Assembly: GCF_012515855.1 (NCBI RefSeq)
Contig: NZ_JAAYXO010000077.1
Coordinates: 1-32,838 of the forward strand
From: Gordonia sp. (in: high G+C Gram-positive bacteria)
GTDB taxonomy: Bacteria; Actinomycetota; Actinomycetes; Mycobacteriales; Mycobacteriaceae
DNA length: 32,838 nucleotides
Direction: 5' to 3'
Shown here: one piece after another, positions 1 through 7,988 of the stretch
Position numbering within the stretch: the stretch's first letter is position 1
Layout of the letters: each line of letters starts with the position of its first letter
The notes under the pieces: model-generated
What the model saw: only the letters and a program-made list of their open reading frames with translations
Database searches by the model: none
Told to the model about the DNA's origin: nothing
Translations under genes and position numbers: made by a program

Positions 1-2076
1 CGCGAGGAGACGCCGCCGCCGACCACCGCGATCCTGGTGCGCCGCAACGAGGACTCCGCGCCGCTGGCCGCCGAACTCGAACGACGCGGCATTCCCGCGG
101 AGGTGGTCGGCATCGGCGGTCTGCTACACGTCCCGGAGATCACCGACATCGTCGCGACCCTGCGGCTGATGGCCGACCCGATGGCCGGGACGGCGGCCAT
201 GCGCCTTCTGACCGGCGCCCGCTGGCAACTCGGCGCCGCCGATCTCGCAGCACTGTGGCGGCGGGCCCGGGAACTCGCGGCGGGCACCGGGACGCCGACC
301 ACCGGCGCGGTCACCAGCAGGGAGGCGCTCGACGACGCCCTCGACGCGGCGCTGCCGGGGGAGGCCGTCGATTCCGCGGGACTGTGCGACGCCCTCGCCG
401 ATCCGGGCGACGCCGCCCGCTACAGCGCGGCGGGCTTCGAGCGGATCTCCACGTTCGGGTCGCAGCTCGAAGGTCTGCGGCGGCGGATCGGGCAGCCGTT
501 GCCCGAACTCGTCGCCGACGTCGAGCAGACCATCGGCGTGGCGGTCGAAGCGCAGATCCGGGCGAGGCGCATGCGCGGCGAAGTGACCGGGCGCGAGCAC
601 CTGGACGCCTTCGCCGAGTACGTGACCCACTACGCCGAACGGTCCGGAGCCACGCTGCCCGGCCTGCTCGCCTTCCTCGAGACCGCCGAGGTGGTGGAGA
701 AGGGCCTCGAGGCCGGGCAGGTGGAGGTGGCCCAGCAGCGCGTGCAGATCCTCACCGTGCACGCCGCGAAGGGCCTGGAATGGGACGTCGTCGCGCTCCC
801 ACACGTAGCCGATCGGATCTTCCCGAGCGGCAAGGCGGAGACCACCTGGCTCGGCTCGGCGCGGGAACTGCCCGCCGAACTGCGCGGCGATCTGGCCCAC
901 GACGGCGACGAAGGCTTCCCCCCGCTCGACCTGACCGACGTCGCCGACCGCAAGGAGCTCGAGACGGCGATCGACGAGCACAAGGCGGCCATCGCCGAAC
1001 GCCGCCTGGAAGAAGACCGGCGACTGCTCTACGTCGCGCTCACCCGCGCCAAGCACACATTGCTGGTGTCGGCGCACCACTGGTCGGAGACCGGCGACAA
1101 ACCGCGCGGCGGTTCGGAGTTCTACACCGAACTCGCAGCTCTCGTCGCCGACGGCGCCTCCGGTGCCGCGGTCGACGCGGGCGTGGAGGTGGACCCGAGC
1201 GGACTCCTCATCGACGTCGACGCCTTGCCGCCCGATCCGGACGCCACCAACCCGCTGACCGAACAGCAGGTCAGCGTCGCGTGGCCGGTCGACCTCCTCG
1301 GCGACCGTCGCGCCCCGATGGTGGCGGCCGCAGAACTCGTCGACGCCGCCCGCGCCGAGCGGGCCCTGTTCGCCGTCGCCGACGCCGAGCCGCTCGACAG
1401 CGACGCGCGCGAGTGGCAGCGCGAGGTGGCAGTCCTGCTCGACGAGAAGGCACAGGCGGGCGATCCGATGGTCGAGGTGGAGCTCCCCGGCCACCTGTCG
1501 GTGAGCCAGCTCGTCGAACTCGACACCGACGACGAGGCCTTCGCGGCCCGGCTGCGTCGTCCGGTTCCGTACCGCCCCAACCCGATGGCGCGTCGCGGCA
1601 CCGCCTTCCACGCGTGGGTGGAACGACGCTTCGGCGCCACCCGGCTCCTCGACGTCGACGAACTGCCCGGTGCCGCCGACGCCGCCGCCGGTGCCGTCGA
1701 GGACGACCTCGACCTGCTGCGGAGCAAGTTCCTGGCATCCGAATGGGCCGACCGCACTCCGCGCGAGGTGGAGGTGGGCTTCGAGACGGTGATCGGCTCC
1801 ACGGTGGTGCGCGGACGGATGGATGCGGTCTTCGCCGACGGCGACGGCGCGCTGGTGGTCGACTGGAAGACCGGCGCGGTGCCGGAACCGGCCAAACGCA
1901 AACCGCTGTTCGTTCAGCTCGCCGCCTATCGCGTCGCGTGGTCGCAGCTGTCGGGCATCCCGCTGGAGAAGGTGCGTGCGGCGTTCGTCTACGTGCGGCA
2001 CGACTACACGCTCGAACCGGTCGACCTGCCGGGTCCGGAGGCGCTTGCGCAGATGCTCGCCGACCGCATGCAGTAG
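1..2076 (+). CDS. adnB: AdnB-like helicase-nuclease subunit, 5' partial
   Basis: The frame is open from base 1, so the gene begins upstream; 691 codons remain. It encodes the C-terminal part of a UvrD-type (SF1A) helicase fused to a RecB-family nuclease, matching the AdnB subunit of the mycobacterial AdnAB double-strand-break resection motor. Helicase motif V (TVHAAKGLEWD, about 757-786) and motif VI (LLYVALTRAKH, about 1024-1056) are visible. The nuclease follows with GTAFHAWVE (about 1597-1623), GRMDAVF (about 1813), VDWKTG (about 1858) and QLAAYR (about 1915), the metal-binding and catalytic motifs of the RecB nuclease. The Walker A half lies outside the window. It sits 10 bp upstream of the potassium channel gene, as in the M. 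tuberculosis Rv3201c-Rv3200c order. Confidence 0.9.
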   Translation, partial: REETPPPTTAILVRRNEDSAPLAAELERRGIPAEVVGIGGLLHVPEITDIVATLRLMADPMAGTAAMRLLTGARWQLGAADLAALWRRARELAAGTGTPTTGAVTSREALDDALDAALPGEAVDSAGLCDALADPGDAARYSAAGFERISTFGSQLEGLRRRIGQPLPELVADVEQTIGVAVEAQIRARRMRGEVTGREHLDAFAEYVTHYAERSGATLPGLLAFLETAEVVEKGLEAGQVEVAQQRVQILTVHAAKGLEWDVVALPHVADRIFPSGKAETTWLGSARELPAELRGDLAHDGDEGFPPLDLTDVADRKELETAIDEHKAAIAERRLEEDRRLLYVALTRAKHTLLVSAHHWSETGDKPRGGSEFYTELAALVADGASGAAVDAGVEVDPSGLLIDVDALPPDPDATNPLTEQQVSVAWPVDLLGDRRAPMVAAAELVDAARAERALFAVADAEPLDSDAREWQREVAVLLDEKAQAGDPMVEVELPGHLSVSQLVELDTDDEAFAARLRRPVPYRPNPMARRGTAFHAWVERRFGATRLLDVDELPGAADAAAGAVEDDLDLLRSKFLASEWADRTPREVEVGFETVIGSTVVRGRMDAVFADGDGALVVDWKTGAVPEPAKRKPLFVQLAAYRVAWSQLSGIPLEKVRAAFVYVRHDYTLEPVDLPGPEALAQMLADRMQ

Positions 2077-2086
2077 CCTCCAATTC

Positions 2087-3148
2087 GTGCGTAAGCGATT
2101 GCGCCGCAGACGCGGCGGGCTGGTAGACGAGCCGGATTACGCCCTCGTCGGCGTCGTCCGGATCCCGGAGTCGGAGAAGAGTCCGGCGCGGGCCATCGGC
2201 CGACGCGTGCTGTGGGCGCTGACCGCGCTGTTCATCTGCTCCATCGTCGTCTACCTCGATCGCAGCGGCTATCGCGACGCCAAGGGCGATGAGATGACCT
2301 ACATCGACGCGCTCTACTACACGTCGGTGACGCTCTCGACCACCGGCTACGGCGACATCACGCCGATCACCGAATCGGCTCGCCTGGTGAACATCATCTT
2401 CATCACGCCGTTGCGCGTCCTCTTCCTGATCGTGCTCATCGGTACGACCCTCGAAGTGCTGACCGAACGCTCACGGCAGGCGATGAAGATCCAGAACTGG
2501 AGGAACCGGGTGCGTAACCACACCATCGTCATCGGATACGGAACCAAGGGCCGTACCGCGGTCGACGCCGTCCTCGCCGACGGAGGCAAGGCCGCCGAGA
2601 TCGTCGTCGTCGACAAGGACCAAACGGCGCTCGACTCGGCCAACGCCCACGGACTGGTCACCGTTCGCGGTGATGCGACCAAGTCGGACGTGTTGCGCCT
2701 GGCCGGGGTGCAGCACGCGGCCGCCATCGTCGTCGCCGCCAACCGCGACGACACCGCGGTGCTCGCAACGCTCACCGCCCGCGAGATCAACTCCCGCGCC
2801 AAGATCGTCGCCGCGATCAACGAGTCCGAGAACACCCACCTGATGCGACAGTCCGGCGCCAACTCGGTGGTCGTCTCCTCGGAGACCGCGGGCCGGCTCC
2901 TCGGCATCGCGACCATCACCCCGTCGGTGGTGGAGGTGGTCGAGGACCTGCTGAGCCCCGAAGAGGGTTACGCCATCGCCGAGCGCGAGGTGGAGCCCTC
3001 GGAGACTGGCGGCTCGCCCGCCCACACCAAGGACCTCGTCCTCGGCGTGGTGCGCGAAGGCAAGCTGTACCGGGTCGGCGACGAGGAGGTCGAAGCCATC
3101 GAAGCCGGGGACCGCCTGCTGTACGTGCGTCAGGGCGGACCGGCCTGA
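2087..3148 (+). CDS. RCK (TrkA-N)-domain potassium channel, Rv3200c-like
   Basis: The 353-residue protein resembles MthK-type two-TM channels. A basic, Arg-rich N-terminus is followed by TM1 (about 42-57), a pore helix with selectivity filter TTGYGD (85-90), TM2 (about 98-120) and a cytoplasmic RCK/TrkA-N Rossmann domain beginning VIGYGTKGR, then a TrkA-C-like tail. It probably gates K+ (or another monovalent cation) in response to a nucleotide or ion. The frame is open back to 1823 inside adnB, but GTG 2087 gives a protein with the usual N-terminus and length (Rv3200c is about 355 aa). No strong Shine-Dalgarno is seen, so coupling to adnB is likely. Its stop overlaps the nudC start (TGATG). 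Confidence 0.88.
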   Translation: MRKRLRRRRGGLVDEPDYALVGVVRIPESEKSPARAIGRRVLWALTALFICSIVVYLDRSGYRDAKGDEMTYIDALYYTSVTLSTTGYGDITPITESARLVNIIFITPLRVLFLIVLIGTTLEVLTERSRQAMKIQNWRNRVRNHTIVIGYGTKGRTAVDAVLADGGKAAEIVVVDKDQTALDSANAHGLVTVRGDATKSDVLRLAGVQHAAAIVVAANRDDTAVLATLTAREINSRAKIVAAINESENTHLMRQSGANSVVVSSETAGRLLGIATITPSVVEVVEDLLSPEEGYAIAEREVEPSETGGSPAHTKDLVLGVVREGKLYRVGDEEVEAIEAGDRLLYVRQGGPA

Positions 3149-4062
3149 TGGCGTCGTTCGACTTCATCGAACCGCCCGTCCTCTCGCGGGCGGAGTTCGA
3201 CCGTGCCGACCTCATCCGCAAAGACCCCGAACGACTCGCGGCGGGCTGGCCTGCCGCCCGCGTCCTCCTCGTCGATCACCGTGGTCAGTACCCGATCACC
3301 GAGCAGGGCTCCCTGCGCTGGACACCGGCCGTCGACCTCGGGGTCGAGCCGGCAGCGGGCGCCGTCTTCCTCGGCGTCGGCGACACCGATCTCTGGGCGC
3401 TGCGCGTCGAGGAGGCTCCCGCACCCAGCGCCGAGCCGCGCTCCGGCGCCGACCGACTGACCGGTGACGAGGCCGGTCTGCTGGCCACCGCCATCGGTGT
3501 CCTCAACTGGCATCGCACCACCGGATTCTCGCCGGTCGACGGCAAACCGCTCGACCTGGTCCAGGGCGGCTGGCTGCGACGCGACCCGGACACCGGGGCC
3601 GAGGAGTATCCGCGCACCGACCCGGCCGTGATCATGGTGGTGCACGACGGCGCCGACCAGGTGTTGCTGGGCCGCCAGGTGGTGTGGCCCGATCGCTGGT
3701 TCTCCACCCTCGCCGGATTCGTCGAGCCGGGGGAGTCGCTCGAACAGTGCGTCCGCCGCGAGGTCTTGGAGGAAGCGGGCATCACCGTGCACTCGCCGCA
3801 GTACCTCGGCTCGCAGCCCTGGCCGTTCCCGCGGTCACTGATGCTCGGGTTCGAAGCCGTCGGCGATCCCTCCGAACCGCTGACCTTCCGCGACGGCGAG
3901 CTCGGCGACGCCCGGTGGTTCCACCGCGACGAAGTGCTTCAGGCGCTCGAACGCGAGGACGACTGGGGTGCGGAGAACCCCGACTCGCGGTTGATGCTGC
4001 CCGGATCCATCTCCATCGCGCGCAGTCTCATCACCGGCTGGGCTCGCGCCCCGAAACCCTGA
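3148..4062 (+). CDS. nudC: NAD(+)/NADH pyrophosphatase NudC
   Basis: This 304-aa Nudix hydrolase cleaves NAD(H) to NMN(H) and AMP; the mycobacterial enzyme also cleaves isoniazid-NAD and ethionamide-NAD adducts. The Nudix box runs from GFVEPGE (190) to REVLEEAGI (about 212). The NudC family signature SQPWPFPRS begins at Ser222. The zinc-ribbon region (around HRTTGFSPVDG) has no cysteines, unlike the E. coli enzyme; as I recall, M. tuberculosis NudC also lacks them. Pro224 in SQPWPFP corresponds to the position known as 237 in M. tuberculosis, where Gln impairs activity, so this protein looks active. ATG 3148 overlaps the upstream stop by one base, implying translational coupling with the channel. 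Confidence 0.92.
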   Translation: MASFDFIEPPVLSRAEFDRADLIRKDPERLAAGWPAARVLLVDHRGQYPITEQGSLRWTPAVDLGVEPAAGAVFLGVGDTDLWALRVEEAPAPSAEPRSGADRLTGDEAGLLATAIGVLNWHRTTGFSPVDGKPLDLVQGGWLRRDPDTGAEEYPRTDPAVIMVVHDGADQVLLGRQVVWPDRWFSTLAGFVEPGESLEQCVRREVLEEAGITVHSPQYLGSQPWPFPRSLMLGFEAVGDPSEPLTFRDGELGDARWFHRDEVLQALEREDDWGAENPDSRLMLPGSISIARSLITGWARAPKP

Positions 4063-4091
4063 ACCGCGTCCGGATGTGCTGAAATGGCGGC

Positions 4092-4352
4092 ATGAGTGAA
4101 GCGGCAGCGAACCCCGAACTGACCCTGTACACCACCTCCTGGTGCCCGTTCTGCAACCGGCTCAAGGCCGGGCTGGAGCGCAACGGCCTCGAGTGGACCG
4201 AGATCGACATCGAAGCCAACCCGGAGGCGGCCGAGTTCGTCGGCAGCGTCAACGGCGGAAATCACGTGGTGCCGACGGCGCTGTACGCCGACGGATCGAC
4301 GGCCACCAATCCGTCGGTCGGCGAGGTGATGAGCAAGCTCGGCAAGTTGTAA
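4092..4352 (+). CDS. mrx1: Mycoredoxin-1-like glutaredoxin-fold protein
   Basis: An 86-aa single-domain glutaredoxin/thioredoxin-fold protein with redox motif Cys18-Pro-Phe-Cys21 near the N-terminus and the cis-proline region VVPTALY. Mycoredoxin reduces mycothiol mixed disulfides in actinobacteria, which use mycothiol rather than glutathione. The position between nudC and uvrD2 matches Rv3198A. Known mycoredoxins often have CGYC; CPFC here is a common variant. ATG 4092 is used; the Shine-Dalgarno is weak (GGCGG just upstream). Confidence 0.87.
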   Translation: MSEAAANPELTLYTTSWCPFCNRLKAGLERNGLEWTEIDIEANPEAAEFVGSVNGGNHVVPTALYADGSTATNPSVGEVMSKLGKL

Positions 4353-4407
4353 GCTGCTGACCAGCGCGTTGTCACCCGATGTCGGAGGTGCGTGAGAACG
4401 TGGAGGC

Positions 4408-6432
4408 ATGACGACGGTGGTTGGGAGCGCAGCGACGGCAGGGCTCGATCCGGAGCAGCTCGAGGCCGTGCTGGCGCCGCGGGGACCGGTCTGTGTGCTC
4501 GCCGGCGCCGGGACCGGCAAGACCCGCACCATCACCCGGCGGATCGCGCATCTCGTCGACTCCGGGCAGGTCAACCCCGGACAGGTGTTGGCGGTGACGT
4601 TCACCGCGCGCGCGGCGGCGGAGATGCGCGAGCGGCTCGCGACCCTCGGCGTCGCGGGGCCCGGCAACGTCGTCGCCGCGCAGACCTTCCACGCCGCGGC
4701 CATGCGGCAGCTTCGTTACTTCTGGCCGATGGCCTTCGGCGACATGCGATGGGAACTGCTCGACCATAAGTTCCGCATGGTGGGCCGCGTGGTCCGTGAT
4801 CTCGGGCTCGACGCCTCCGACCGCGACTTGCTGCGAGACCTCGCGTCCGAGATCGAGTGGGCGAAGTCGTCCGCGGTGGGCCCGGAGCAGTACGCCGCCG
4901 AGGCCCTGCGCGTGCACCGCGACGTGCCGACCGACCCGCAGACGGTGATGCGGGTCTTCGCGGCATACGAGGACGCGAAGGTCGCGCCCAACGGCGACCG
5001 ACTCCTGGACTTCGAAGACCTCCTGATCTACACGACGATGATCCTGCAGTCCGATCCGTCGATCGCCGAGGAGTTCCGCTCGCGGTACCGCAGTTTCGTG
5101 GTCGACGAGTACCAGGACGTCACGCCGATCCAACAGAATCTGCTGGAGGCCTGGCTCGGCGGCCGCGACGATCTCACCGTGGTCGGCGACGCCAATCAGA
5201 CCATCTACAGCTTCACCGGGGCCACCCCCTCCTATTTGCTCGACTTCACTCGCAAGTACGAGAACGCGACCCTGGTGCGGTTGCAGCGCGACTACCGCTC
5301 GACGCCCCAGGTAGTCCACCTGGCCAACGAGGCCATCGGCAAGGCACGCGGCCGGATCGCGGGCACCCGCCTCAAGCTGGTGGGGCAACGCCCCGCCGGG
5401 CCCGAACCGATCTTCGCCGGATTCGACGACGAGATCTCCGAGGTCGTCGGTGTGGTGGCCCAGATCCGCAAGCTGATCCGAGCCGGCGTCCAGCCCGCCG
5501 AGATCGCCGTGCTGTACCGCGTCAACGCCCAGTCGGAGGCATACGAAGAAGCGCTGTCCGAGGCCGGGATCGACTACCAGGTGCGCGGAGCGCAGAGCTT
5601 CTTCGAGCGGCCCGAGATCGTCGCAGCCCTGCGGCGCCTGGTGTCCCTCGCCGGTGGCCCGCCGCCGCCGATGCAACCGGTCGACGCCGTCCGCCACGCC
5701 CTGCACCAGGTCGGCCTCACCGAGTCCGAGCCGAAGGGCGCCAACGCGCGGTCGCGCTGGCAGCAGTTGCTGCGGCTGGTCGAGATCGTCGAGGCGATCG
5801 CTGCCGAAGGGCCGCAGCTCGACTTCGCCGGGGTGGTCGCGAAGCTGGAGGAGCGTTCCAAGATGCGGCACGCGCCCGTGGGCGCGGGCATCACCCTGTC
5901 GTCGATGCACGCCGCGAAGGGGCTCGAGTGGGACGCCGTCTTCCTCACCGGACTGCACGAGGGCTCGATGCCGCTCGGGCGGGCGTCGAAGTCGACCGAC
6001 GACGTCGAGGAGGAACGCCGCCTGTTCTACGTCGGCATCACCCGCGCCCGCGAGCATCTGCACTTGTCGTGGAGCCTGTCGCGAGGGGAGGGGAGGGGCG
6101 CCAAGCGTCGTCGCTCGCGTTTCCTCGAGGCCCTGGTCCCGGTGTCGAAGTCCGCGATGGACTTCGAACCGCTTCCCGAGCGCACCGAGCCCGACCCCGA
6201 CGTCCTCGCCGCGCTGACCGCCTGGCGCACCCGGTTCGCCGAGTCCGAGGGCATCATGGAGTCGAATGTGATGAGCAAGTCGATGGTCCGCGCCATCGCG
6301 ACCGCGGTGCCGACGTCGATCGAGGAGTTGGCCAAAGTCCGCGGTTTCGGCGCCGAGCGCGCCGACGTCATCGGACGGGCGATCATCGAGGTCGTCGATG
6401 CCGCACTTCCGGGTAAGAACGCAAAGACCTAA
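4408..6432 (+). CDS. uvrD2: UvrD2-like DNA helicase with HRDC domain
   Basis: A 674-aa SF1A 3'-5' helicase matching Rv3198c. It shows a Q-motif (LDPEQLEAV), Walker A AGAGTGKT (32-39), Walker B DEYQD, motif III VVGDANQTIYSF, motif V SSMHAAKGLEWD and motif VI RLFYVGITRARE. A C-terminal HRDC-like domain starts near LTAWRTRF (about 600-670) and contains the ELAKVRGFGAERADVIG core. The mycobacterial UvrD2 linker is described as carrying a CxxC-N14-CxxC tetracysteine; here the linker (about 567-600) is short and has no cysteine. ATG 4408 is chosen by alignment of the N-terminus; GGAGG lies too close (4402-4406) to be an ideal ribosome site. A long antisense frame across this gene is a GC artefact. 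Confidence 0.9.
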   Translation: MTTVVGSAATAGLDPEQLEAVLAPRGPVCVLAGAGTGKTRTITRRIAHLVDSGQVNPGQVLAVTFTARAAAEMRERLATLGVAGPGNVVAAQTFHAAAMRQLRYFWPMAFGDMRWELLDHKFRMVGRVVRDLGLDASDRDLLRDLASEIEWAKSSAVGPEQYAAEALRVHRDVPTDPQTVMRVFAAYEDAKVAPNGDRLLDFEDLLIYTTMILQSDPSIAEEFRSRYRSFVVDEYQDVTPIQQNLLEAWLGGRDDLTVVGDANQTIYSFTGATPSYLLDFTRKYENATLVRLQRDYRSTPQVVHLANEAIGKARGRIAGTRLKLVGQRPAGPEPIFAGFDDEISEVVGVVAQIRKLIRAGVQPAEIAVLYRVNAQSEAYEEALSEAGIDYQVRGAQSFFERPEIVAALRRLVSLAGGPPPPMQPVDAVRHALHQVGLTESEPKGANARSRWQQLLRLVEIVEAIAAEGPQLDFAGVVAKLEERSKMRHAPVGAGITLSSMHAAKGLEWDAVFLTGLHEGSMPLGRASKSTDDVEEERRLFYVGITRAREHLHLSWSLSRGEGRGAKRRRSRFLEALVPVSKSAMDFEPLPERTEPDPDVLAALTAWRTRFAESEGIMESNVMSKSMVRAIATAVPTSIEELAKVRGFGAERADVIGRAIIEVVDAALPGKNAKT

Positions 6433-6677
6433 CGCTGCCCAAGCTCCATTTGGACTGATCGCCGCGCGAGTAATAGCGAGGGGAGGACAGCGTATGCGTA
6501 TGCAGTCCCCTGTGATCTGTGCACACCGCGCGTATTCCACGTCGGATGGTGATACTGCGCGGACAATCAAGCAGCGATCCAACGCGGGTTCGTAAAGCTC
6601 GAGCGTTCCGTGCGTCGTGACCACACGAACGCTAGTTCTGTCGTGCCTTCTCTCGAGCTACCTGCGATACTTGGACG
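6433..6677 (+). promoter_or_regulatory. Intergenic region with leaderless-type promoter for the HEPN-like gene
   Basis: This 245-bp gap is visibly less GC-rich than its surroundings. A GATACT -10-like hexamer at 6666-6671 ends 6 bp before GTG 6678, the spacing expected for a leaderless transcript, and no Shine-Dalgarno precedes that GTG. No clear -35 was found. An imperfect hairpin (GGGGA/TCCCC arms around a GCGTATGCGTATGC repeat, about 6480-6510) could act as a terminator after uvrD2. This is pattern reading only. Confidence 0.4.
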
Positions 6678-7415
6678 GTGACCGAAAATGATGGCATCGG
6701 GTCGGCACGATCCGAGGCGGTTGCGTTTGCTCCCCTGGTGTCAGTTCGGAACTACATGGCGCCAGAGCATCTCTGGTCTGCGAGGTATGCAGCTCGGATG
6801 TGTGGCGAGATCGAGGGAAGGCTGAAGGGGACCGGCGAGCTGCACCGGCCTCACCGGTCGTACGTTATCAGCGCGGTGCTGTCGTCTGTCGCGTTCATGG
6901 AGACCTACATCAACGAGGTCCTCCAGGATCTCGCTGACTCTGAGCCCGGCGAGATCGATTCCCGCTGTGCGGGTATCGCCGAGCAATCGGCGGCGATCCT
7001 TCGAGAGATGTGGAATCCACCCGGAGAACGCATCGGTTGGCTTGAGCGAGCGAGCATCTTGGACAAGTATCGGGTTTCGCTGGCAGCATGCGGTGCGGAA
7101 CCCTTTGAGAAGGGCGCTTGGCCCTATCAAAGTGCCAAGAAGCTGATCGACTTACGGAACGCGCTCGTGCACTTCAAGCCCGAGACTCAAGTATCTGGCG
7201 AAGCACACAAACTGGAGAAGGCTCTCAAGTCTGAGTTCGCGTCGAATCAGATCTTCTCTGAACCGTTGAGTCCCTGGTACACCATCGGGTGCCTCGGGTA
7301 CGGCTGCGCTGAGTGGTCCCACACGACTGCAGCTGCGTTCATTGACGAATGGCAGGCGCGAATAGGTCTGGAGAAAGACTACAAGGACGAGATGGGGCAG
7401 TATGACTCTCCGTAG
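6678..7415 (+). CDS. HEPN-like hypothetical protein (RX4H motif)
   Basis: The gene encodes 245 aa and I do not recognise a named family. It is mainly alpha-helical, with SYVISAVLSSVAFMETYINEV (about 62-82) resembling the first helices of HEPN proteins. It also has Arg160-Asn-Ala-Leu-Val-His165, the RX4-6H motif that forms the HEPN ribonuclease active site, in the context LIDLRNALVHFKPE. HEPN proteins are commonly RNases of toxin-antitoxin, abortive infection or CRISPR systems; others are non-catalytic. GTG 6678 is chosen because it is first in frame and sits at leaderless distance from a -10-like box. Third codon positions are less GC-rich than in neighbours. The gene interrupts the uvrD2-whiB7 adjacency seen in mycobacteria, which suggests horizontal acquisition. 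The function is inference. Confidence 0.7.
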   Translation: MTENDGIGSARSEAVAFAPLVSVRNYMAPEHLWSARYAARMCGEIEGRLKGTGELHRPHRSYVISAVLSSVAFMETYINEVLQDLADSEPGEIDSRCAGIAEQSAAILREMWNPPGERIGWLERASILDKYRVSLAACGAEPFEKGAWPYQSAKKLIDLRNALVHFKPETQVSGEAHKLEKALKSEFASNQIFSEPLSPWYTIGCLGYGCAEWSHTTAAAFIDEWQARIGLEKDYKDEMGQYDSP

Positions 7416-7464
7416 AAGTAGCAGTGGGCGTCGCTGATGCTGGATTTGAGGTATGACAGACCTC

Positions 7465-7486
7465 GCTCGACGCACCATCGTCGAGC
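7465..7486 (+). terminator. Hairpin downstream of the HEPN-like gene
   Basis: GCTCGACG (7465-7472) pairs perfectly with CGTCGAGC (7479-7486) around a 6-base loop. It is preceded directly by a second short dyad, GAGGT (7448-7452) with ACCTC (7460-7464). There is no U-tract, so it would be a non-canonical actinobacterial terminator for the gene ending at 7415. The rest of 7416-7609 shows no convincing gene. Confidence 0.4.
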
Positions 7487-7609
7487 GCTGGTTCGCGAAG
7501 ACCTGTGGTGTGCGCCCTGCCGCTGGGGTTTCGCGGGTCTGCGTCGTGCGCGGCAGACTAGCGTGCATCGAGGTCCCGAGGCGAACGCCGGACCGATAAC
7601 CGCAGGTAG

Positions 7610-7646
7610 AAAATAAGTTGTGCAGGTTTCCTCGTCCGCCTAGAGT
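7610..7646 (+). promoter_or_regulatory. whiB7 promoter with WhiB7-type AT-rich activator box
   Basis: A -35 TTGTGC (7618-7623) and a -10 TAGAGT (7641-7646) are separated by exactly 17 bp. AAAAT (7610-7614) lies three bases upstream of the -35. WhiB7 is known to bind SigA and, through its AT-hook, an AT-rich element just upstream of the -35 of its own promoter; this arrangement fits autoactivation. Transcription would start near 7653, giving a leader of about 335 nt. Confidence 0.75.
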
Positions 7647-7722
7647 ACGAGGAGTACTTACGCGGAACCGGGGCTAGCCCTGTGCCGCGAAGCGAGCCGA
7701 ACGAAAGAAAGGGAGTCGACCG

Positions 7723-7842
7723 ATGAACTGGCAAGCCGTACATATCGCTGCAGCAGCAGCACCGTTGGCGCGAGCGCGCCGGCGATTCCCCGTGGCCCGC
7801 CCGGACGTACCCATGACGTCCCCGAGAAGGTCTCTCACTTAG
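7723..7842 (+). CDS. whiB7 leader upstream ORF (39 aa)
   Basis: A short ORF with ATG 7723, TAG 7840-7842 and a good ribosome site (AAGGGAG, ending 7 nt before the ATG). The peptide starts MNWQAVHI, has five consecutive Ala codons (7747-7761), an Arg-rich centre and ends RRSLT. whiB7/wblC leaders in actinobacteria carry translated upstream ORFs that sense ribosome-targeting antibiotics; position and architecture match. Its codons 23-25 region (7788-7797) contains CCCCGTGGCC, identical to the 3' arm of the downstream terminator, so ribosome position on this ORF can decide RNA folding. The stop lies inside a 7-bp hairpin. The peptide itself is probably less important than its translation. Confidence 0.72.
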   Translation: MNWQAVHIAAAAAPLARARRRFPVARPDVPMTSPRRSLT

Positions 7843-7847
7843 AGACC
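7829..7847 (+). promoter_or_regulatory. Leader hairpin overlapping the upstream ORF stop
   Basis: GGTCTCT (7829-7835) pairs perfectly with AGAGACC (7841-7847) around the loop CACTT; the TAG of the upstream ORF lies at the loop/3'-arm junction. A ribosome terminating here would melt this hairpin. It may act as a timing or pause hairpin in the whiB7 attenuator. Confidence 0.6.
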
Positions 7848-7861
7848 AGCGGAACCATTCA

Positions 7862-7900
7862 GGCCACGGCGAATCGCGATAGCGAACCCCGTGGCCTTTT
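7862..7900 (+). terminator. whiB7 attenuator terminator
   Basis: GGCCACGG (7862-7869) pairs with CCGTGGCC (7889-7896), followed directly by TTTT (7897-7900). An inner TCGC/GCGA stem may also form. This is an intrinsic terminator placed between the upstream ORF and whiB7, about 90 nt before the whiB7 start. The same 5' arm can pair with CCGTGGCC at 7790-7797 in the upstream ORF, forming a mutually exclusive antiterminator. Confidence 0.75.
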
Positions 7901-7988
7901 GCCTTCCGGACGGAAGTCATCTCCGTCGAAAGCGCAGTCGGCCCGGGGCTCACCCCGAAATCATCTGCGAAGAGAAAGCCGACTTGTT

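Noticed and set aside
1823-2086. N-terminal extension of the potassium channel into adnB
   Set aside because: The extra residues are Ser/Arg-rich shadow sequence; GTG 2087 gives the family length.
4372-6624. Very long antisense open frame (750 codons) across uvrD2
   Set aside because: Its translation is Arg/Gly/His-rich with no domain, and it mirrors a well-supported helicase; typical of high-GC third-position bias. The same holds for the antisense frames over adnB, UPF0182, the beta-CASP gene and prpE.
7899-7988. Longer WhiB7 starting at ATG 7899
   Set aside because: That ATG lies at the terminator U-tract and the added residues have no counterpart in WhiB7; TTG 7989 fits the known N-terminus.
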